A stretch of 64,000 nt of DNA, from the NCBI GenBank assembly GCA_006384855.1, contig VCJN01001730.1, positions 372,001 to 436,000 on the forward strand. The letters run 5' to 3'. The translations under genes and the position numbers were made by a program. Below the pieces are notes generated by a model. It saw only the letters and a program-made list of their open reading frames with translations, was not told where the DNA came from and made no database searches. Positions within the stretch are counted from its first letter, which is position 1, and the number at the start of each line of letters is the position of its first letter. Shown in pieces: positions 1 to 12,899 of this stretch. Origin of the DNA: Tetraselmis striata. Its lineage: Eukaryota > Chlorophyta > Chlorodendrophyceae > Chlorodendrales > Chlorodendraceae.

Positions 1-223
1 CCGCACATGTGCCATTGTTGACGAGAACCTCTCAAGGACGGTCTGTCTGCAGCCCCCCGCCCCCCCCCCCCTCGTTTGTCCTTCATGCCACACTGTCCGG
101 AGCGGAGCTGCCCCATTCTCTTTCACGGACTGGCTGCAGTGTGCCGGGGACACCGACTGAGCCAGTAGTTGCTTGAGGGTCACGGATGATGCTGACGGCG
201 GTGCCATGCGGTTGCGCCCGCAG

Positions 224-388
224 GCCAACAAGCGGGAGGAGGAGGAGCTGCGCGCCGCGGAGCGCGCCGCCCGGCAGCAGGCGGCGCGGCCGCACCACCA
301 CCACCGCGGCAGCCGCGGCGGCGGCGGGGACGGCAGCGCGGGCGGGGGAGAGTACCGCGGCTCCCTGCCTGACTTCCCCAGCCTATAG
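224..388 (+). CDS. Last exon of an unidentified gene (partial)
   Basis: A 3' splice site (gcgcccgcag, ending at 223) opens a 54-codon frame that stops at TAG 386-388. The peptide starts with a charged Glu/Arg/Ala-rich helix-like stretch (NKREEEELRAAERAARQQ), then a His4 run and an RGG/Gly-rich segment, and ends in LPDFPSL. A charged helix followed by an RGG-type tail ending in F-P-S/A-L is reminiscent of SERBP1/Stm1-type mRNA- or ribosome-binding proteins, but that is only a resemblance. Bases 1-223 would be the preceding intron. A TGTAA signal about 425 bases after the stop fits a normal algal 3' end. The rest of the gene lies left of the window. Confidence 0.5.
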   Translation, partial: ANKREEEELRAAERAARQQAARPHHHHRGSRGGGGDGSAGGGEYRGSLPDFPSL

Positions 389-812
389 GTGCAGCCGCCG
401 GTGCGCGGGTTGTGTCTGGCGCCGGCCACCGACAAGAGAGACCGGTTGAGGCCGAAGGACGCTCGAGGGCAGCATCTCAGGGACGCTGAAGAGGGCGACA
501 ACAATCCCTGGATACGAGCATGCGCCATCCCGGCCGACTACATATGCTCTAGGCAACACAGTGTCAAGGCGGGCAGCGGAGCGCACTTCTGCAACCTTGA
601 GGTTGTCAGCGCCGAAGATATCAGCGCCACTGATACAATCGGCAGCGGCATTGATTGCCGCCTGCCTGTCTGTAGCGGCGCCCATCATGGCCTGAACAGC
701 CCAACATTGGTCTGCTTTTCGTTAGGAAGCTTCGTCAGCGGCGTTGCAGGTGTAGCTAGCACCCATGGGGTGGCTCCCTCAACAGGAGGGAATGTCCCCT
801 TGTACTTTTTGC

Positions 813-817
813 TGTAA
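813..817 (+). terminator. Candidate poly(A) signal TGTAA
   Basis: TGTAA is the usual chlorophyte polyadenylation signal. It would end the transcript whose last exon stops at 388, giving a 3' UTR of about 440 bases. The call rests on motif and position only. Confidence 0.35.
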
Positions 818-829
818 GTAATGCTAGCG

Positions 830-2580
830 GCAAGAGCGCCCCTATCCCGTTGCTTGCGGATAGCACCGCAGCACCTGGCTGCATGCAATGAGCGTGTCGT
901 CCTCTGCCTCACTCCAGGGCAACACGCATACAACAGATTCCCGCTCAAGCATTTGAATTTAGCGGATCAAGCCAGTATGATGCCAAACTTGATGCCGTCC
1001 CTCACTAGCCTTGCTCATCCCTTACATGATGTCACGTACATAAATGCACCTGTATGTCATTGTGTATATCTACGGGTACCGAATTTATTATGTACTGTAT
1101 ATGTTATGTACGATTTCGAATTTTTATTCTGATCTATGTACTTGATAATGTACGGTTGATTAATTTATGTGCCGCGGTTAATTGAAATGAACCGGTGTTA
1201 CATAATGTTTCTGCTAATAGCTGAAGGGGCGTGCAATCGTGCGTACGGTCCTTATTTATGCATATACCAGTCCACATAAGTCTTTGCGCAAAGAAATCCG
1301 CGCGTATCCTCGTCTCGGTGCCCAAGCCATGGGGCCACGGGGCCATGGAGCCTTGTAATCCAGTGTATGCAATCCTCCTACGCCAAGGAGGCAGCCGTTT
1401 CTCCCGGTCATCGCACTTTTAGAAATGTTCTTCGGCAATGGCATTGCTTGGCACATGGCTAAAAGCACAGAAAAAACGGGCGATGACTAGGGGCCAACTT
1501 GTTGGCGGCGTAGCTACCATCCGTCGCATATCCCCGCGCACTGCCGGTGGTGGGTGGACGTATGCATGCTCCGTAAGACGACCGAGCTTGAGCCCAATCC
1601 ATGCACGCTACCGATGCAATGCATGGCATTCCCATGACAGTGTGCAAGTAATCCCGTCGTCGTGATGGGGCCAATCATCCCACACTTTTTTTGCCAAGCT
1701 GCAAGATAAGCGCCGTTTGCTGCGCCTCGCTGGGTGAAAGTAGCACGCATAAAGTGCCTTTGATTCCATAGGTGCATGCTTACAACGCATTGTAGGCTAG
1801 GCGCGGGCTGGCCCCCTCGACAACAATGTCGCCATTGCTGCACAGGTCTGCGCGCGTGTTGTCACACATGTCACACATCATCCAAGGGGAAAAGCCAAAA
1901 TGATGACGGGGTCCGCGCGACGTGGAGACCTATCCAAGGGGTTCTCGCTCCTGGGAGCTTGCGTGAAAGGGCACATTACATACCCCCATCATGCGCCCCC
2001 ACCCACAGTGAATGAGCTGGCTAGGATACCATATATAACAGGGGGTAACTTTGACAGGCCACAACATTTCGGCGTTTCATCAAATTGGACTGAAATTAGT
2101 GCCTTGGAAAGCGCAAGTCACGGGCTTTCCATCGCACTAAGTTACAGCCCGATCTGATAACACGCCGAAATGTTGCGAATTAAAACGTGATTGCAACATT
2201 ACTGCTTCTTGCAGGGCGAACAGCCTGTTTGCGAATGTCGCATGCAGCCCGCTAGCTGACCAAAGACTCCAAACCATGCGCCACGCGGCATGGGGTAGGT
2301 GGCCCAACACCACAATTGTATCTCGGCGACCATGGGAGAAAAACATGGTTCTTTATGTCCAAATGTCGGCGTGCCGTGCACTCAAATCGCTCACAGCCCG
2401 GCCGTGCAGCACTTGTTACACTGGCAGTTCCGCATACCAGGCGACGCGCGCGCCACGCGCGATGTCGCATTGGCCCTAGCACACCATGTGCACGCTCTTT
2501 CATGGTTATCCTCGGCTGCAACGGCGTAGACTATGCGTGGGTTTACCGACTAGACGCGACGAAACCCAAATCATACGCGT
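830..2580. other. Gene-free stretch
   Basis: No convincing coding frame was found. The stretch is mixed in composition and AT-richer around 1.0-1.25 kb. The only clear structure is the long hairpin at 2062-2175, listed separately. Confidence 0.4.
2062..2175. repeat. Long imperfect hairpin (MITE- or miRNA-precursor-like)
   Basis: The outer arms are perfect for 14 bases (caacatttcggcgt / acgccgaaatgttg). They continue as an imperfect stem of about 41 bases each side up to attagtgc / gcactaag, and an inner stem ggaaagc / gctttcc closes the loop. The whole structure is about 114 bases. It could be a small foldback element or a transcribed hairpin; nothing here decides between them. Confidence 0.6.
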
Positions 2581-3910
2581 AAAACATGCAGAGACTTTTG
2601 TGGGCTGCTGTATTTCCAAAGAGAGAATGCCATATAATCCGGGACACGCATCGTTTGCGAGTAGTCGTGTTGGGGCGTGTTGCGAGCTCGCATTCAGTAC
2701 CGGTACATGGTACCAATACCGATTACCAGCCGGAATGGGCGTGATTCGGCTACGACATCAGGGTTAATAAGAACGGTATTGAAAGTACTGGCGAGGAAGT
2801 AGTAAATGTGTGGTGGTTGGCATCGCCACTATGCTGTGCAAGTAGAGCCTTATAGCACGCCAGTACTCACCTTTCTCTCAAGTCATCCTGCGGTCACCCC
2901 GCCCCCTCCACCGTCATGGGTCTCCTATAGGAGTAAGGTATCCGGCACAGTCAGCGAGGTGTTGAGCAAATTGGATGAGCTCGACATCGTCTTCCAGACG
3001 GCGCGGGCGTGCGTGGACGGGCATGGCGAACGCCTTGGCGTTAGTGTGATGCGACATAGCATGTGCACGATCATGAAATTCATTCAATAGGAAGTTACAG
3101 AAATGGACGCCGACGTAGGTGTCCATAGCGAAAGGGCTGGCCCCACCAGCCATACCCCTCCCCAGCCGCCCACCACGCAAGCCTCAGCGGGACCTTCGCC
3201 GTTGTCAAACCCACCCGAAAGTGCCGGTTAACAAGCAAGGGAACGCGCAACAACCGTCGGCTCCCTCACCGGGTGCCCCTCAGCCTCGGAAGCGCAGCTC
3301 AGAGGGAGCCGTGGGGTTCCGGCTCCCCGCTCCGACACACCGGACACGCTCATATAATCACACTTGGTACGGAAACACATAGCATGCGGCAAGTGTTTGG
3401 CTGGGGCCCATGCAGGGGGAGGTAAGTTTTGAAAGCTATCAAGATGTTGAATCATATTTCAACGTGGCGGCCGTTAAGTGGCGGTTCTATACATTGGGAA
3501 GGCATGCAAGGTGGGAGCTTGCAAGGATGCCTTTGCACCGATTGCGCGTTTGAGTGGCGCGTGGTTTCCGTAGTTGGCATACCATGTGTGGCAGGTGTAC
3601 TGTTGTTCCACGCGCATCGGGTGCCCCGCCCGCGGTCGCGTGCAACGCAACGATGAGGCCGGGATGTGGGAAATTCGGCACAACGGCGTCGAGCACGTCG
3701 AGCCTCTGTGTCCTTCGCCCATGACAATGGTGTACCGGATGGTCTCATGAATACCCGTCTCCCTCTGCCTCGGAAGGGGTCGACGCCCCTTAAGGCCATG
3801 CATCATGTATCTGAGCGTGACTTACGGGATGCAGGAGTCCCGCCTGGCTCGACAGAGGAAGTGGATAAGGCCGCGTTTCAGTTTGATTCGTAACCGCAGT
3901 CGTACATCTT
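2580..3910 (+). pseudogene. Decayed coding-like element, left copy
   Basis: This stretch is homologous, in inverted orientation, to 13.9-15.4 kb. Shared peptide blocks in the same order are: YRSKVSGTVSEVL (near 2930), a Pro/Ala/Ser-rich linker (about 3190-3350), FNVAAVKWRFY (near 3460) and SERDLRDAGVPPGS (near 3810-3860). Frames shift and stop between blocks, so the protein is broken. The SERDLRDAGV block recalls the end of SAM-like helices, and the linker plus basic content could suit a Gag-like protein of a retroelement, but no polymerase or integrase was seen. It lies left of the satellite array and points towards it. Confidence 0.5.
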
Positions 3911-4550
3911 CATACGGGTACTGATTTCTCGTACGAACCGCATGTTCGGGCGGTTTAGGGTTACGGCCGGATACGCGAACATTGACATCCCACTGTCAAT
4001 TATGTCGCAACCGCAGACTATAGCCTCCGCATGCACCGTGGCAACCTTTTGGCCCCCTCGCCATCCGTGAGCCACAGCACATGAATAGAAACGTACGTCG
4101 ATCCGTCAAGGTTCTATGATTGAAATCGACATCGATGTTAATTACAAGTGCTAGACTGTTGCATCCAGTGGCTCAGACTGAGTTGCTTTTAGGGCATGCC
4201 TCCGCTCTGCACCAACTCCTTCTACCTACAGTAGGAAACACTAGGTGTAGTTACAATTTAAGCTACCGGAATTGTCATGTGTGTCCTAGCTCTTCCTCCT
4301 TCGAGTGGGCTGTTGCTAGGACAGCAGCGCACCCTTGCTGTCCCTACCTAAGTTAATCCCATCCTATCCACCCTATCCTATCCCATTCAGAGCTTAGCAA
4401 AAAGGCTTAGACAGCTAGGGTCGTCCCGCCTACTGCTGCTTAAGTGAAATGAGGGAAGGGGTCTAACCGAAATAGCCAGTTGTCGCTCAATATTTATCCA
4501 CCGTTGAGCCGGCTAGTAGGGATTCGTGGGGGCTGCGATGCCCTTCGTTA
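3911..4550. other. Gene-free stretch
   Basis: No gene was recognised. It includes a CCTATCC-rich simple stretch around 4355-4390 and otherwise unique-looking DNA between the left decayed element and the array. Confidence 0.35.
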
Positions 4551-4753
4551 GTGTAATATATGGGTTGCTGCTACACATCGCGGAGTAAAAGCCGTTACGG
4601 TACTCAGTGATGTGCTCATTCCGGGCATCGGGGTGATACGTTTATAATTGCGTGAGAATCTAGTATATTCCCATTTCCTGCAACAAGGATTAGTAGCGGC
4701 CGGGGTTCTTGGGCAGGCTGGCCGGCTTGACGCGCATGGGGATCGCGCGGTCA

Positions 4754-5185
4754 TTACTGGTGCGAGCTGCCGGATGGGAGGGCTGTTTCGTCGTCCGGTT
4801 CCCACTCGCTTCCAGAGTCGCGGGTGCCAAAGGGGTGCGGCTTGCACCTGTTGCGGGTGCGGGCGGTGCCGCCGGAGCGGCTGTGGCCCCGGGGCTTCTT
4901 TGTCCTTCGCTTGCCAAGTACGGCTGCCTTGCCCTTGCCCTTCGGCAGGTGCGTGGGGGAGGAGGGCTGCTCGAGCCGGATTGCGTGGCGTTGAGGGTTG
5001 CGCAGGCGGTGTGATTGCCGTGAGCCGGGCAACTTCGGCCGCGAGTGCGGGTTTATAAGCTGGATAGGACAGCTCGAGCACTCGGAGGTATCAGTGGTGA
5101 GCTCCAAAAGGTGCTTGCTCGTGTGCGCGTGCCCTTGCCGCGCTTTGGGACGGCTCTTGTAAAGTGCACCGTGCATCATGCCCAT
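4754..5185 (-). other. Coding-like remnant abutting the satellite array
   Basis: The minus strand carries two overlapping open frames with protein-like composition. One holds YPAYKPALAAEVARLT followed by a Pro-rich linker. The other holds a basic tract (GKRRTKKPRGHSRSG) followed by an acidic one (GSEWEPDDETALP). A switch of frame near 4.80 kb would join them. This resembles the disordered linker and basic tail of a retroelement Gag, and may be another remnant of the elements that flank the array. The right end runs into the first satellite unit. No family is recognised. Confidence 0.25.
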
Positions 5186-8100
5186 CTATTTGCATGGGCG
5201 CCGTGCTTATTAAGACTCCAAACCGTGGAACGGCACCAAACGGTCATCCGGACGAGCCGCGGCATGCTGGGGCGTGTCCGCCTCGTCTCCAAAGATGCTT
5301 GCCCATGCGCGCCTTCCCTTGCTGCGCTTTGTGAATGCTCCGGTATGGCGTGTTCCGTGGTTTGGTAGATTGGTTTCGGAGCTACATGGAGTATGGGACA
5401 CTCCGCGGAACGGTACCAATCGGTCGCCCGGACGAGCCGTGGCTTGTTGGGGCGTGTCCGCCTCGTCGAAACGATGCTTGGCCATATGCGCGTCCCCTTG
5501 TCGCGTTGAGTGACGCCTCCGGTATCGCGTGCCGTGTGTGAAGCCCATGAGTAGGTAAGGGCGAGCTTTGGTCCATGGGTCCAAACCACTGGGACACCAA
5601 TGAGTCATCCGGGCGAGCCGCGGCATGCATGTTCGATCGTGTCCGCTCCGTCGAAAATTTTGTTACTCAATTGCGCGTGCTCTTGCCACGCTATGTGACG
5701 GCTCCGGTCTAGCGCGTGCCGTGCTTGAGGCCCATATATAGGTATGTGCGCCATGCGGGTTAAGGCGCCAAACCGTGGAACGGCACCAAACGGTCGTTCG
5801 GACGAGCCGCGGCATGTTGGGGCGCGTCCGCTTCCTCGATAAGATGCCCGCCTATATGCGAGATCCCTTGCCGTGCTTTGTGAAGGCTCCGGTATAGCGC
5901 GTGCCACGATTTGGTATGCTGGTTTCGGAGCTATATGGTTTATGAAACACCTCGCGGAACGGTACCAAGCGGTCGCCCGGACGAGCCGCGGCATGTTGGG
6001 GCGTGTCCGCCCCGTCCCATATGCGCTTGATCCTGTGCCAACTGCCTTGCCGCACTCTGCGAGGGCTTCGGTAAGCGCGTGCCGCTATTGTAAATACACA
6101 ATTCCGCAAACATTAGCTTAGGCGCCTTAAGGTTTGCGGCGCCAAAACGCGGAACGACGCCAAGCGGTCATCCGGACGAGCCGCGACATGTTGGGGCGTG
6201 TCGGCTTCATTGGAAAGATGCTTGCTCTTGTGCGCGCTCCCTAGGTGCGCTTTGTGACGGCGGAGGTATGGCGTGTGCCGTGCTTGATGCGCATCTATTT
6301 GCATGGGCGCCATGCGGGTTACGGCGCCACACCGGGGGACGGCACCAAACGGTCATCCGGACGAGCCGTGGCAGGTTGGGGCGTGTCCGCCTCGTCAAAA
6401 AGATGCTTGCCCATGTGCTCGTTCCCTTGATGTGATTTGTGAGGGCTCCGGTATAGCGCGCGATGCGATTTGGTAGATTGGTTTCGGAGCTATGTGGTGT
6501 ATGGGACACCCCGCGGAACGGTGCCAATCGGTCGCATGGACTAGCCGCGGCATGTTGGGGCGTGTCCGCCTCGTCGAAACGATGCTTCCCCATATGCTCG
6601 TTCCCTTGTCGCGTTGTGTGACGCCTCCGGTATCGCGTGCTGTGCTCGAGGCCCATGAGTAGGTAAGGGCGAGCTGTGGTCCATGGATCCAAAACGTTGG
6701 GAAACCAATGAGTCACCCGGGCGAGCCGCGGCATGTTCGATCGTGTCCGCTCCGTCGAAAAAATTGTTACTCAATTGCGCGTGCTCTTGCCACGCTTTGT
6801 GACTGCTCCGGTCTAGCGCGTGCCATGCTTGAGGCCCATATATAGGTATGGGCGCCATGGGGGTTAAGGCGCCAGACCGTGGAACGGCACCAAGCGGTCG
6901 TTCGGACGAGCCGCGGCATGTTGGGGCGCGTCCGCTTCCTTGATAAGATGCTTACCTATATGCGAGTTCCCTTGCCGTGCTTTGTGAAGGCTCGTCCGGT
7001 ATAGCGCGTGCCGCGGTTGGAAGGCTGGTTTCGGAGCTATATGTATGGTTTATGAAACACCTCGCGAAACGGTACCAAGCGGTCGCCCGGACGAGGCATG
7101 TTGGGGCGTGTTCGCTCCGTCCCATACGCGCTTGATCCTGTGCCAACTGCCTTGCCGCGCTCTACTGCGACAGCTTTGGCAAGCGCGTGCCGCTATTGTA
7201 AATACACAACTCCGTAAACAATAGCTTAGGCGCCTTGAGGTTTGCGGCGCTAAACGCGGAACGACGCCAAACGGTCATCCGGACGAGCCGCGACATGTTG
7301 GGGCGTGTCGGCTTCATTGGAAAGATGCTTGCTCTTGTGCGCGCTCCCTAGGTGCGCTTTGTGACGGCGGAGGTATGGCGCGTGCCGTGCTTGATGCGCA
7401 TCTACTTGTATGGGCGCCATGCGCCACACCGGGGGACGGCACCAAACGGTCATCTGGACGAGCCACGGCATGTTGGAGCGTGTCCGCCTGGTCACAAAGA
7501 TGCCATGTTCGCGTTCCCTTGCCACGCTTTGTGAAGTCTCCGGTATAGCGCGTGCCGCGGTTTGGTAGATTGCTTTCGGAGCCATATGGTGTATGGGACA
7601 CCCCGCGGAACGGTGCCAATCGGTCGCATGGACGAGCCGCGGCATGTTGGGGCGTGTCCGTCCCTTCCAATGCGTCCCTTCCAATAAGCGCTTGATACTA
7701 TGCCAGCTGCCTTGCCGCGCTCTGCAAGGGCTTCGGCAAGCGCGTGCCGTTATTGTAAATACACAACTCCGTAAACATTAGCTTAGGCGCTTTGAGGTTT
7801 GCGGCGCTAAAACGCGGAACGACGCCAAGCGGTCATCCGGACGAGCCGCGACATGTTGGAGCGTGTCCACTTCATCGAAAAGATGCTTGCTCTTATGCGC
7901 GCTCCCTAGGTGCGCTTTGTTACGGCGGAGGTATGGCGTGTGCCGTGCTTGATGCGCATCTATTTGTTTGCGCGCCATGCGCCACACCGGGGGACGGCAC
8001 CAAACGGTCATCCGGACGGTGTGCGGCATGTTGGAGCGTGTCCGCCTGGTCACAAAAATGCCATGTGCGCGTTCCCTTGCCACGCTTTGTGAAGTCTCCG

Positions 8101-11100
8101 GTATAGTGCGTGCCGCGGTTTGGTAGATTGGTTTCGGAGCCATATGGTGTGTGGGACACCCCGCGGAACGGTGCCAATCGATCGCCCGGACGAGCCGCGG
8201 CATGTTGGGGCATTTCCGTCCCGTCCCATACTCGCTTGATACTATGCCAGCTGCCTTGCCGCGCTCTGCAAGGGCTTCGGTAAGCGCGTGCCGTTATTGT
8301 AAATATACAACTCCGTAAACATTAGATGACAGAGGCGCTTTGAGGTTTGCGGCGCCAAAACGCGGAACAACGCTAAGCGGTCATCCGGACGAGCCGCGAC
8401 ATGTTGGAGCGTGTCCGCTTCATCGAAAGATGCTTGCTCTTGTGCGCGCTCCCTAGGTGCGCTTTGTTACGGCGGAGGTATGGCGTGTGCCGTGCTTGAT
8501 GCGCATCTATTTGTTTGGGCGCCATGCGCCACACCGGGGGACGGCACCAAACGGTCATCCGGACGAGCCACGGCATGTCGGGTCGTGTCCGCCTGGTCAC
8601 AAAGATGCTTGCCATGTGCGCGTTCCCTTGATGTGATTTGTGAGGGCTCCGGTATAGCGCGCGATGCGATTTGGTAGATTGGTTTCGGAGCTATGTGGTG
8701 TATGGGACACCCCGCGGAACGGTGCCAATCGGTCGCATGGACTAGCCGCGGCATGTTGGGGCGTGTCCGCCTCGTCGAAACGATGCTTCCCCATATGCTC
8801 GTTCCCTTGTCGCGTTGTGTGACGCCTCCGGTATCGCGTGCTGTGCTCGAGGCCCATGAGTAGGTAAGGGCGAGCTGTGGTCCATGGATCCAAAACGTTG
8901 GGAAACCAATGAGTCACCCGGGCGAGCCGCGGCATGTTCGATCGTGTCCGCTCCGTCGAAAAAATTGTTACTCAATTGCGCGTGCTCTTGCCACGCTTTG
9001 TGACTGCTCCGGTCTAGCGCGTGCCATGCTTGAGGCCCATATATAGGTATGGGCGCCATGGGGGTTAAGGCGCCAGACCGTGGAACGGCACCAAGCGGTC
9101 GTTCGGACGAGCCGCGGCATGTTGGGGCGCGTCCGCTTCCTTGATAAGATGCTTACCTATATGCGAGTTCCCTTGCCGTGCTTTGTGAAGGCTCGTCCGG
9201 TATAGCGCGTGCCGCGGTTGGAAGGCTGGTTTCGGAGCTATATGTATGGTTTATGAAACACCTCGCGAAACGGTACCAAGCGGTCGCCCGGACGAGGCAT
9301 GTTGGGGCGTGTTCGCTCCGTCCCATACGCGCTTGATCCTGTGCCAACTGCCTTGCCGCGCTCTACTGCGACAGCTTTGGCAAGCGCGTGCCGCTATTGT
9401 AAATACACAACTCCGTAAACAATAGCTTAGGCGCCTTGAGGTTTGCGGCGCTAAACGCGGAACGACGCCAAACGGTCATCCGGACGAGCCGCGACATGTT
9501 GGGGCGTGTCGGCTTCATTGGAAAGATGCTTGCTCTTGTGCGCGCTCCCTAGGTGCGCTTTGTGACGGCGGAGGTATGGCGCGTGCCGTGCTTGATGCGC
9601 ATCTACTTGTATGGGCGCCATGCGCCACACCGGGGGACGGCACCAAACGGTCATCTGGACGAGCCACGGCATGTTGGAGCGTGTCCGCCTGGTCACAAAG
9701 ATGCCATGTTCGCGTTCCCTTGCCACGCTTTGTGAAGTCTCCGGTATAGCGCGTGCCGCGGTTTGGTAGATTGCTTTATGAGCCATATGGTGTATGGGAC
9801 ACCCCGCGGAACGGTGCCAATCGGTCGCATGGACGAGCCGCGGCATGTTGGGGCGTGTCCGTCCCTTCCAATGCGTCCCTTCCAATAAGCGCTTGATACT
9901 ATGCCAGCTGCCTTGCCGCGCTCTGCAAGGGCTTCGGCAAGCGCGTGCCGTTATTGTAAATACACAACTCCGTAAACATTAGCTTAGGCGCTTTGAGGTT
10001 TGCGGCGCTAAAACGCGGAACGACGCCAAGCGGTCATCCGGACGAGCCGCGACATGTTGGAGCGTGTCCACTTCATCGAAAAGATGCTTGCTCTTATGCG
10101 CGCTCCCTAGGTGCGCTTTGTTACGGCGGAGGTATGGCGTGTGCCGTGCTTGATGCGCATCTATTTGTTTGGGCGCCATGCGCCACACCGGGGGACGGCA
10201 CCAAACGGTCATCCGGACGGTGTGCGGCATGTTGGAGCGTGTCCGCCTGGTCACAAAAATGCCATGTGCGCGTTCCCTTGCCACGCTTTGTGAAGTCTCC
10301 GGTATAGTGCGTGCCGCGGTTTGGTAGATTGGTTTCGGAGCCATATGGTGTGTGGGACACCCCGCGGAACGGTGCCAATCGATCGCCCGGACGAGCCGCG
10401 GCATGTTGGGGCATTTCCGTCCCGTCCCATACTCGCTTGATACTATGCCAGCTGCCTTGCCGCGCTCTGCAAGGGCTTCGGTAAGCGCGTGCCGTTATTG
10501 TAAATATACAACTCCGTAAACATTAGCTGACAGAGGCGCTTTGAGGTTTGCGGCGCCAAAACGCGGAACAACGCTAAGCGGTCATCCGGACGAGCCGCGA
10601 CATGTTGGAGCGTGTCCGCTTCATCGAAAGATGCTTGCTCTTATGCGCGCTCCCTAGGTGCGCTTTGTTACGGCGGAGGTATGGCGTGTGCCGTGCTTGA
10701 TGCGCATCTATTTGTTTGGGCGCCATGCGCCACACCGGGGGACGGCACCAAACGGTCATCCGGACGAGCCACGGCATGTCGGGTCGTGTCCGCCTGGTCA
10801 CAAAGATGCTTGCCATGTGCGCGTTCCCTTGCCACAATTTGTGAAGTCTCCGGTATAGCGCATGCCGCGGTTTGGTAGATTGGTTTCGGAGCCATATGGT
10901 GTATGGGACACCCCGCGGAACGGTGCCAATCGGTCGCATGGACGAGCTGCGGCATGATGTTGGGGCTTGTCTGCTTCGTCGAAAAGATGCTTACTTATAT
11001 GCGCGTTCCCTTGTCGCGTTGTGTGACGCCTCCGGTATCGCGCGCCGTGTGTGAGGCCCATAAGTAGGTATGGGCGCCATGCGGGTTAAAGCGCCAAACC

Positions 11101-12897
11101 GTGGAACGGCACCAAGCGGTCGTCCGGACGACGTGCGGCATGTTGGGGCGTGCGTCCGCTTCCTCGAAAAGATGCTTGCCTATATGCGAGATCCCTTGCC
11201 GTGCTTTGTGAAGGCTCCGGTATAGCGCGGGCCGCGGTTGGAAGGCTGGTTTCGGAGCTCTATGTCTGGTTTGTGAAACACCTCGCGGAACGGTACCAAG
11301 CGGTCGCCCGGACGAGCCGCGGCATATTGGGGCGTGTCCGCCCCGTCCGATACGCGCTTGATACTATGCCAGCTGTCTTGCCACGCTCTGCAAGGGCTTC
11401 GGCAAGCGCGTGCCGTTGTTGTAAATACACAACTCCGCAAACATTCGCTTGGGCGCCTTGAGGTTTGCGGCGCCAAAACGCGGAACGACGCCAAGCGGTC
11501 ATCCGGACGAGCCGCGACATGTTGGAGCGTGTCCGCTTCATCGAAAGATGCTTGCTCTTATGCGCGCTCCCTGGGTGCGCTTTGTTACGGCGGAGGTATG
11601 GCGTATGCCGTGCTTGATGCGCATATATTTGTTTGAGCGCCATGCGCCACACCGGGGGACGGCAACAAACGGTCATCCGGACGAGCCACGGCATGTTGGA
11701 GCGTGTCCGCATGGTCACAACGATGCCATGTTCGCGTTCCCTTGCCACGCTTTGTGAAGTCTCCGGTATAGTGCATGCCGCGGTTTGGTAGATTGCTTTC
11801 GGAGCCATATGGTGTGTGGGACACCTGCGGAACGGTGCCAATCGATCGCCCGGACGAGCTGCGGCATGATGCTGGGGCGTGTCTGCTTCGTCTAAAAGAT
11901 GCTTACTTATATGCGCGTTCCCTTGTCGCGTTGTGTGACGCCTCCGGTCTGGCGCGTGCCGTGCTTGAGGCCCATAAGTAGGTATGGGCGCCATGCGGGT
12001 TAAGGCGCCAAACCGTGGAACGGCGCCAAGCGGTCGTCCGGACGACCTGCGGCATGTTGAGGCGCGTCCGCTTCCCCGATAAGATGCCCGCCTATATGCG
12101 AGATCCCTTGCCGTGCTTTGTGAAGGCTCCGGTATAGCGCGCGCCACAATTTGGTATGCTGGTTTCGGAGCTATATGGTTGATGAAACACCTCGTGAAAC
12201 GGTCCCAAGCGGTCGCCCGGACGAGCCGCGGCATGTTGGGGCGTGTCCGTCCCGTCCCATACGCGCTTGATACTATGCCAGCTGCCTTGCCGCGCTCTGC
12301 GAGGGCTTCGGCAAGCTCGTGCCGCTATTGTAAATACACAACTCCGAAAAAATTAATTAGCTTGGGCGCCTTGAGGTTTGCGGCGCCAAAACGCGGAACA
12401 ACGCCAAGCGGTCATCCGGACGAGCCGCGACATGTTGGAGCGTGTCCGCTTCATCGAAAGATGCTTGCTCTTATGCGCGCTCCCTGGGTGCGCTTTGCGA
12501 CGGCGGAGGTATGGTGCGTGCCGTGCTTGATGCGCATCTACTTGTATGGGCGCCATGCGGGTTACGGCGCCACACCGGGGGACGGCACCAAACGGTCATC
12601 CGGACGAGCCGCGGCATGTTGGGGCGTGTCCGCCTGGTCACAAAGATGCTTGCCCATGTGCTCGTTCCCTTGATGTGATTTGTGAGGGCTCCGGTATAGC
12701 GCGCGCTGCGATTTGGTAGATTGGTTTCGGAGCTATATGGTGTATGGGACACCCCGCGGAACGCTGTCAATCGGTCGCGCGGACGAGCCTCGGCATGGTG
12801 GGGCATGTCCGCCTCGTCGAAACGATGCTTGACCTTATTTGCGTTCCCTTGTCGCGTTGTGTGACGCCTCCGGTATCGCGTGCCGTGCTTGAGGCCC
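5105..12897. repeat. ~184 bp tandem satellite array (about 42 units)
   Basis: The recurrent core reads roughly ggaacggcaccaa-cggtc followed by cggacgagccgcggcatgt. Its starts can be followed from about 5228 to 12760 in 42 steps of about 170-210 bases, a mean of 184. Units are degenerate but fall into recurring subtypes; for example the subtype with gtgcgctttgt then acggcggaggtatgg recurs at about 6150, 7256, 7817, 8365, 9457, 10018, 10566, 11478 and 12390. Many open frames exist on the minus strand only because the period and base bias spare stops; they contain the same repeated peptide and are not genes. A centromeric, heterochromatic or transposon-internal satellite are all possible. Confidence 0.9.
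6420..10821. repeat. Nearly identical 2,201 bp segmental tandem duplication inside the array
   Basis: 6420-8620 and 8621-10821 match base for base apart from a handful of substitutions, such as 7574-7575 cg versus at, 7975 c versus g, 8326 a versus c, and 8439 g versus a, each compared 2,201 bases further on. Both breakpoints fall in the same unit segment (tgcgcgttccctt), as expected from unequal crossing-over between satellite units. The duplication is much younger than the rest of the array. Confidence 0.9.
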
Positions 12898-12899
12898 AA

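Noticed and set aside
5176..12673. Many 60-320-codon open frames, mainly on the minus strand, with recurring peptides such as MPRLVRAT and ADTPQHAAARP
   Set aside because: They repeat with the satellite period and change frame between units. They are a by-product of repeat composition, not genes.
5105..12897. Tandem repeats as a possible CRISPR array
   Set aside because: Units are ~184 bases, degenerate and contiguous, without short conserved repeats separated by unique spacers, and the locus is eukaryotic.
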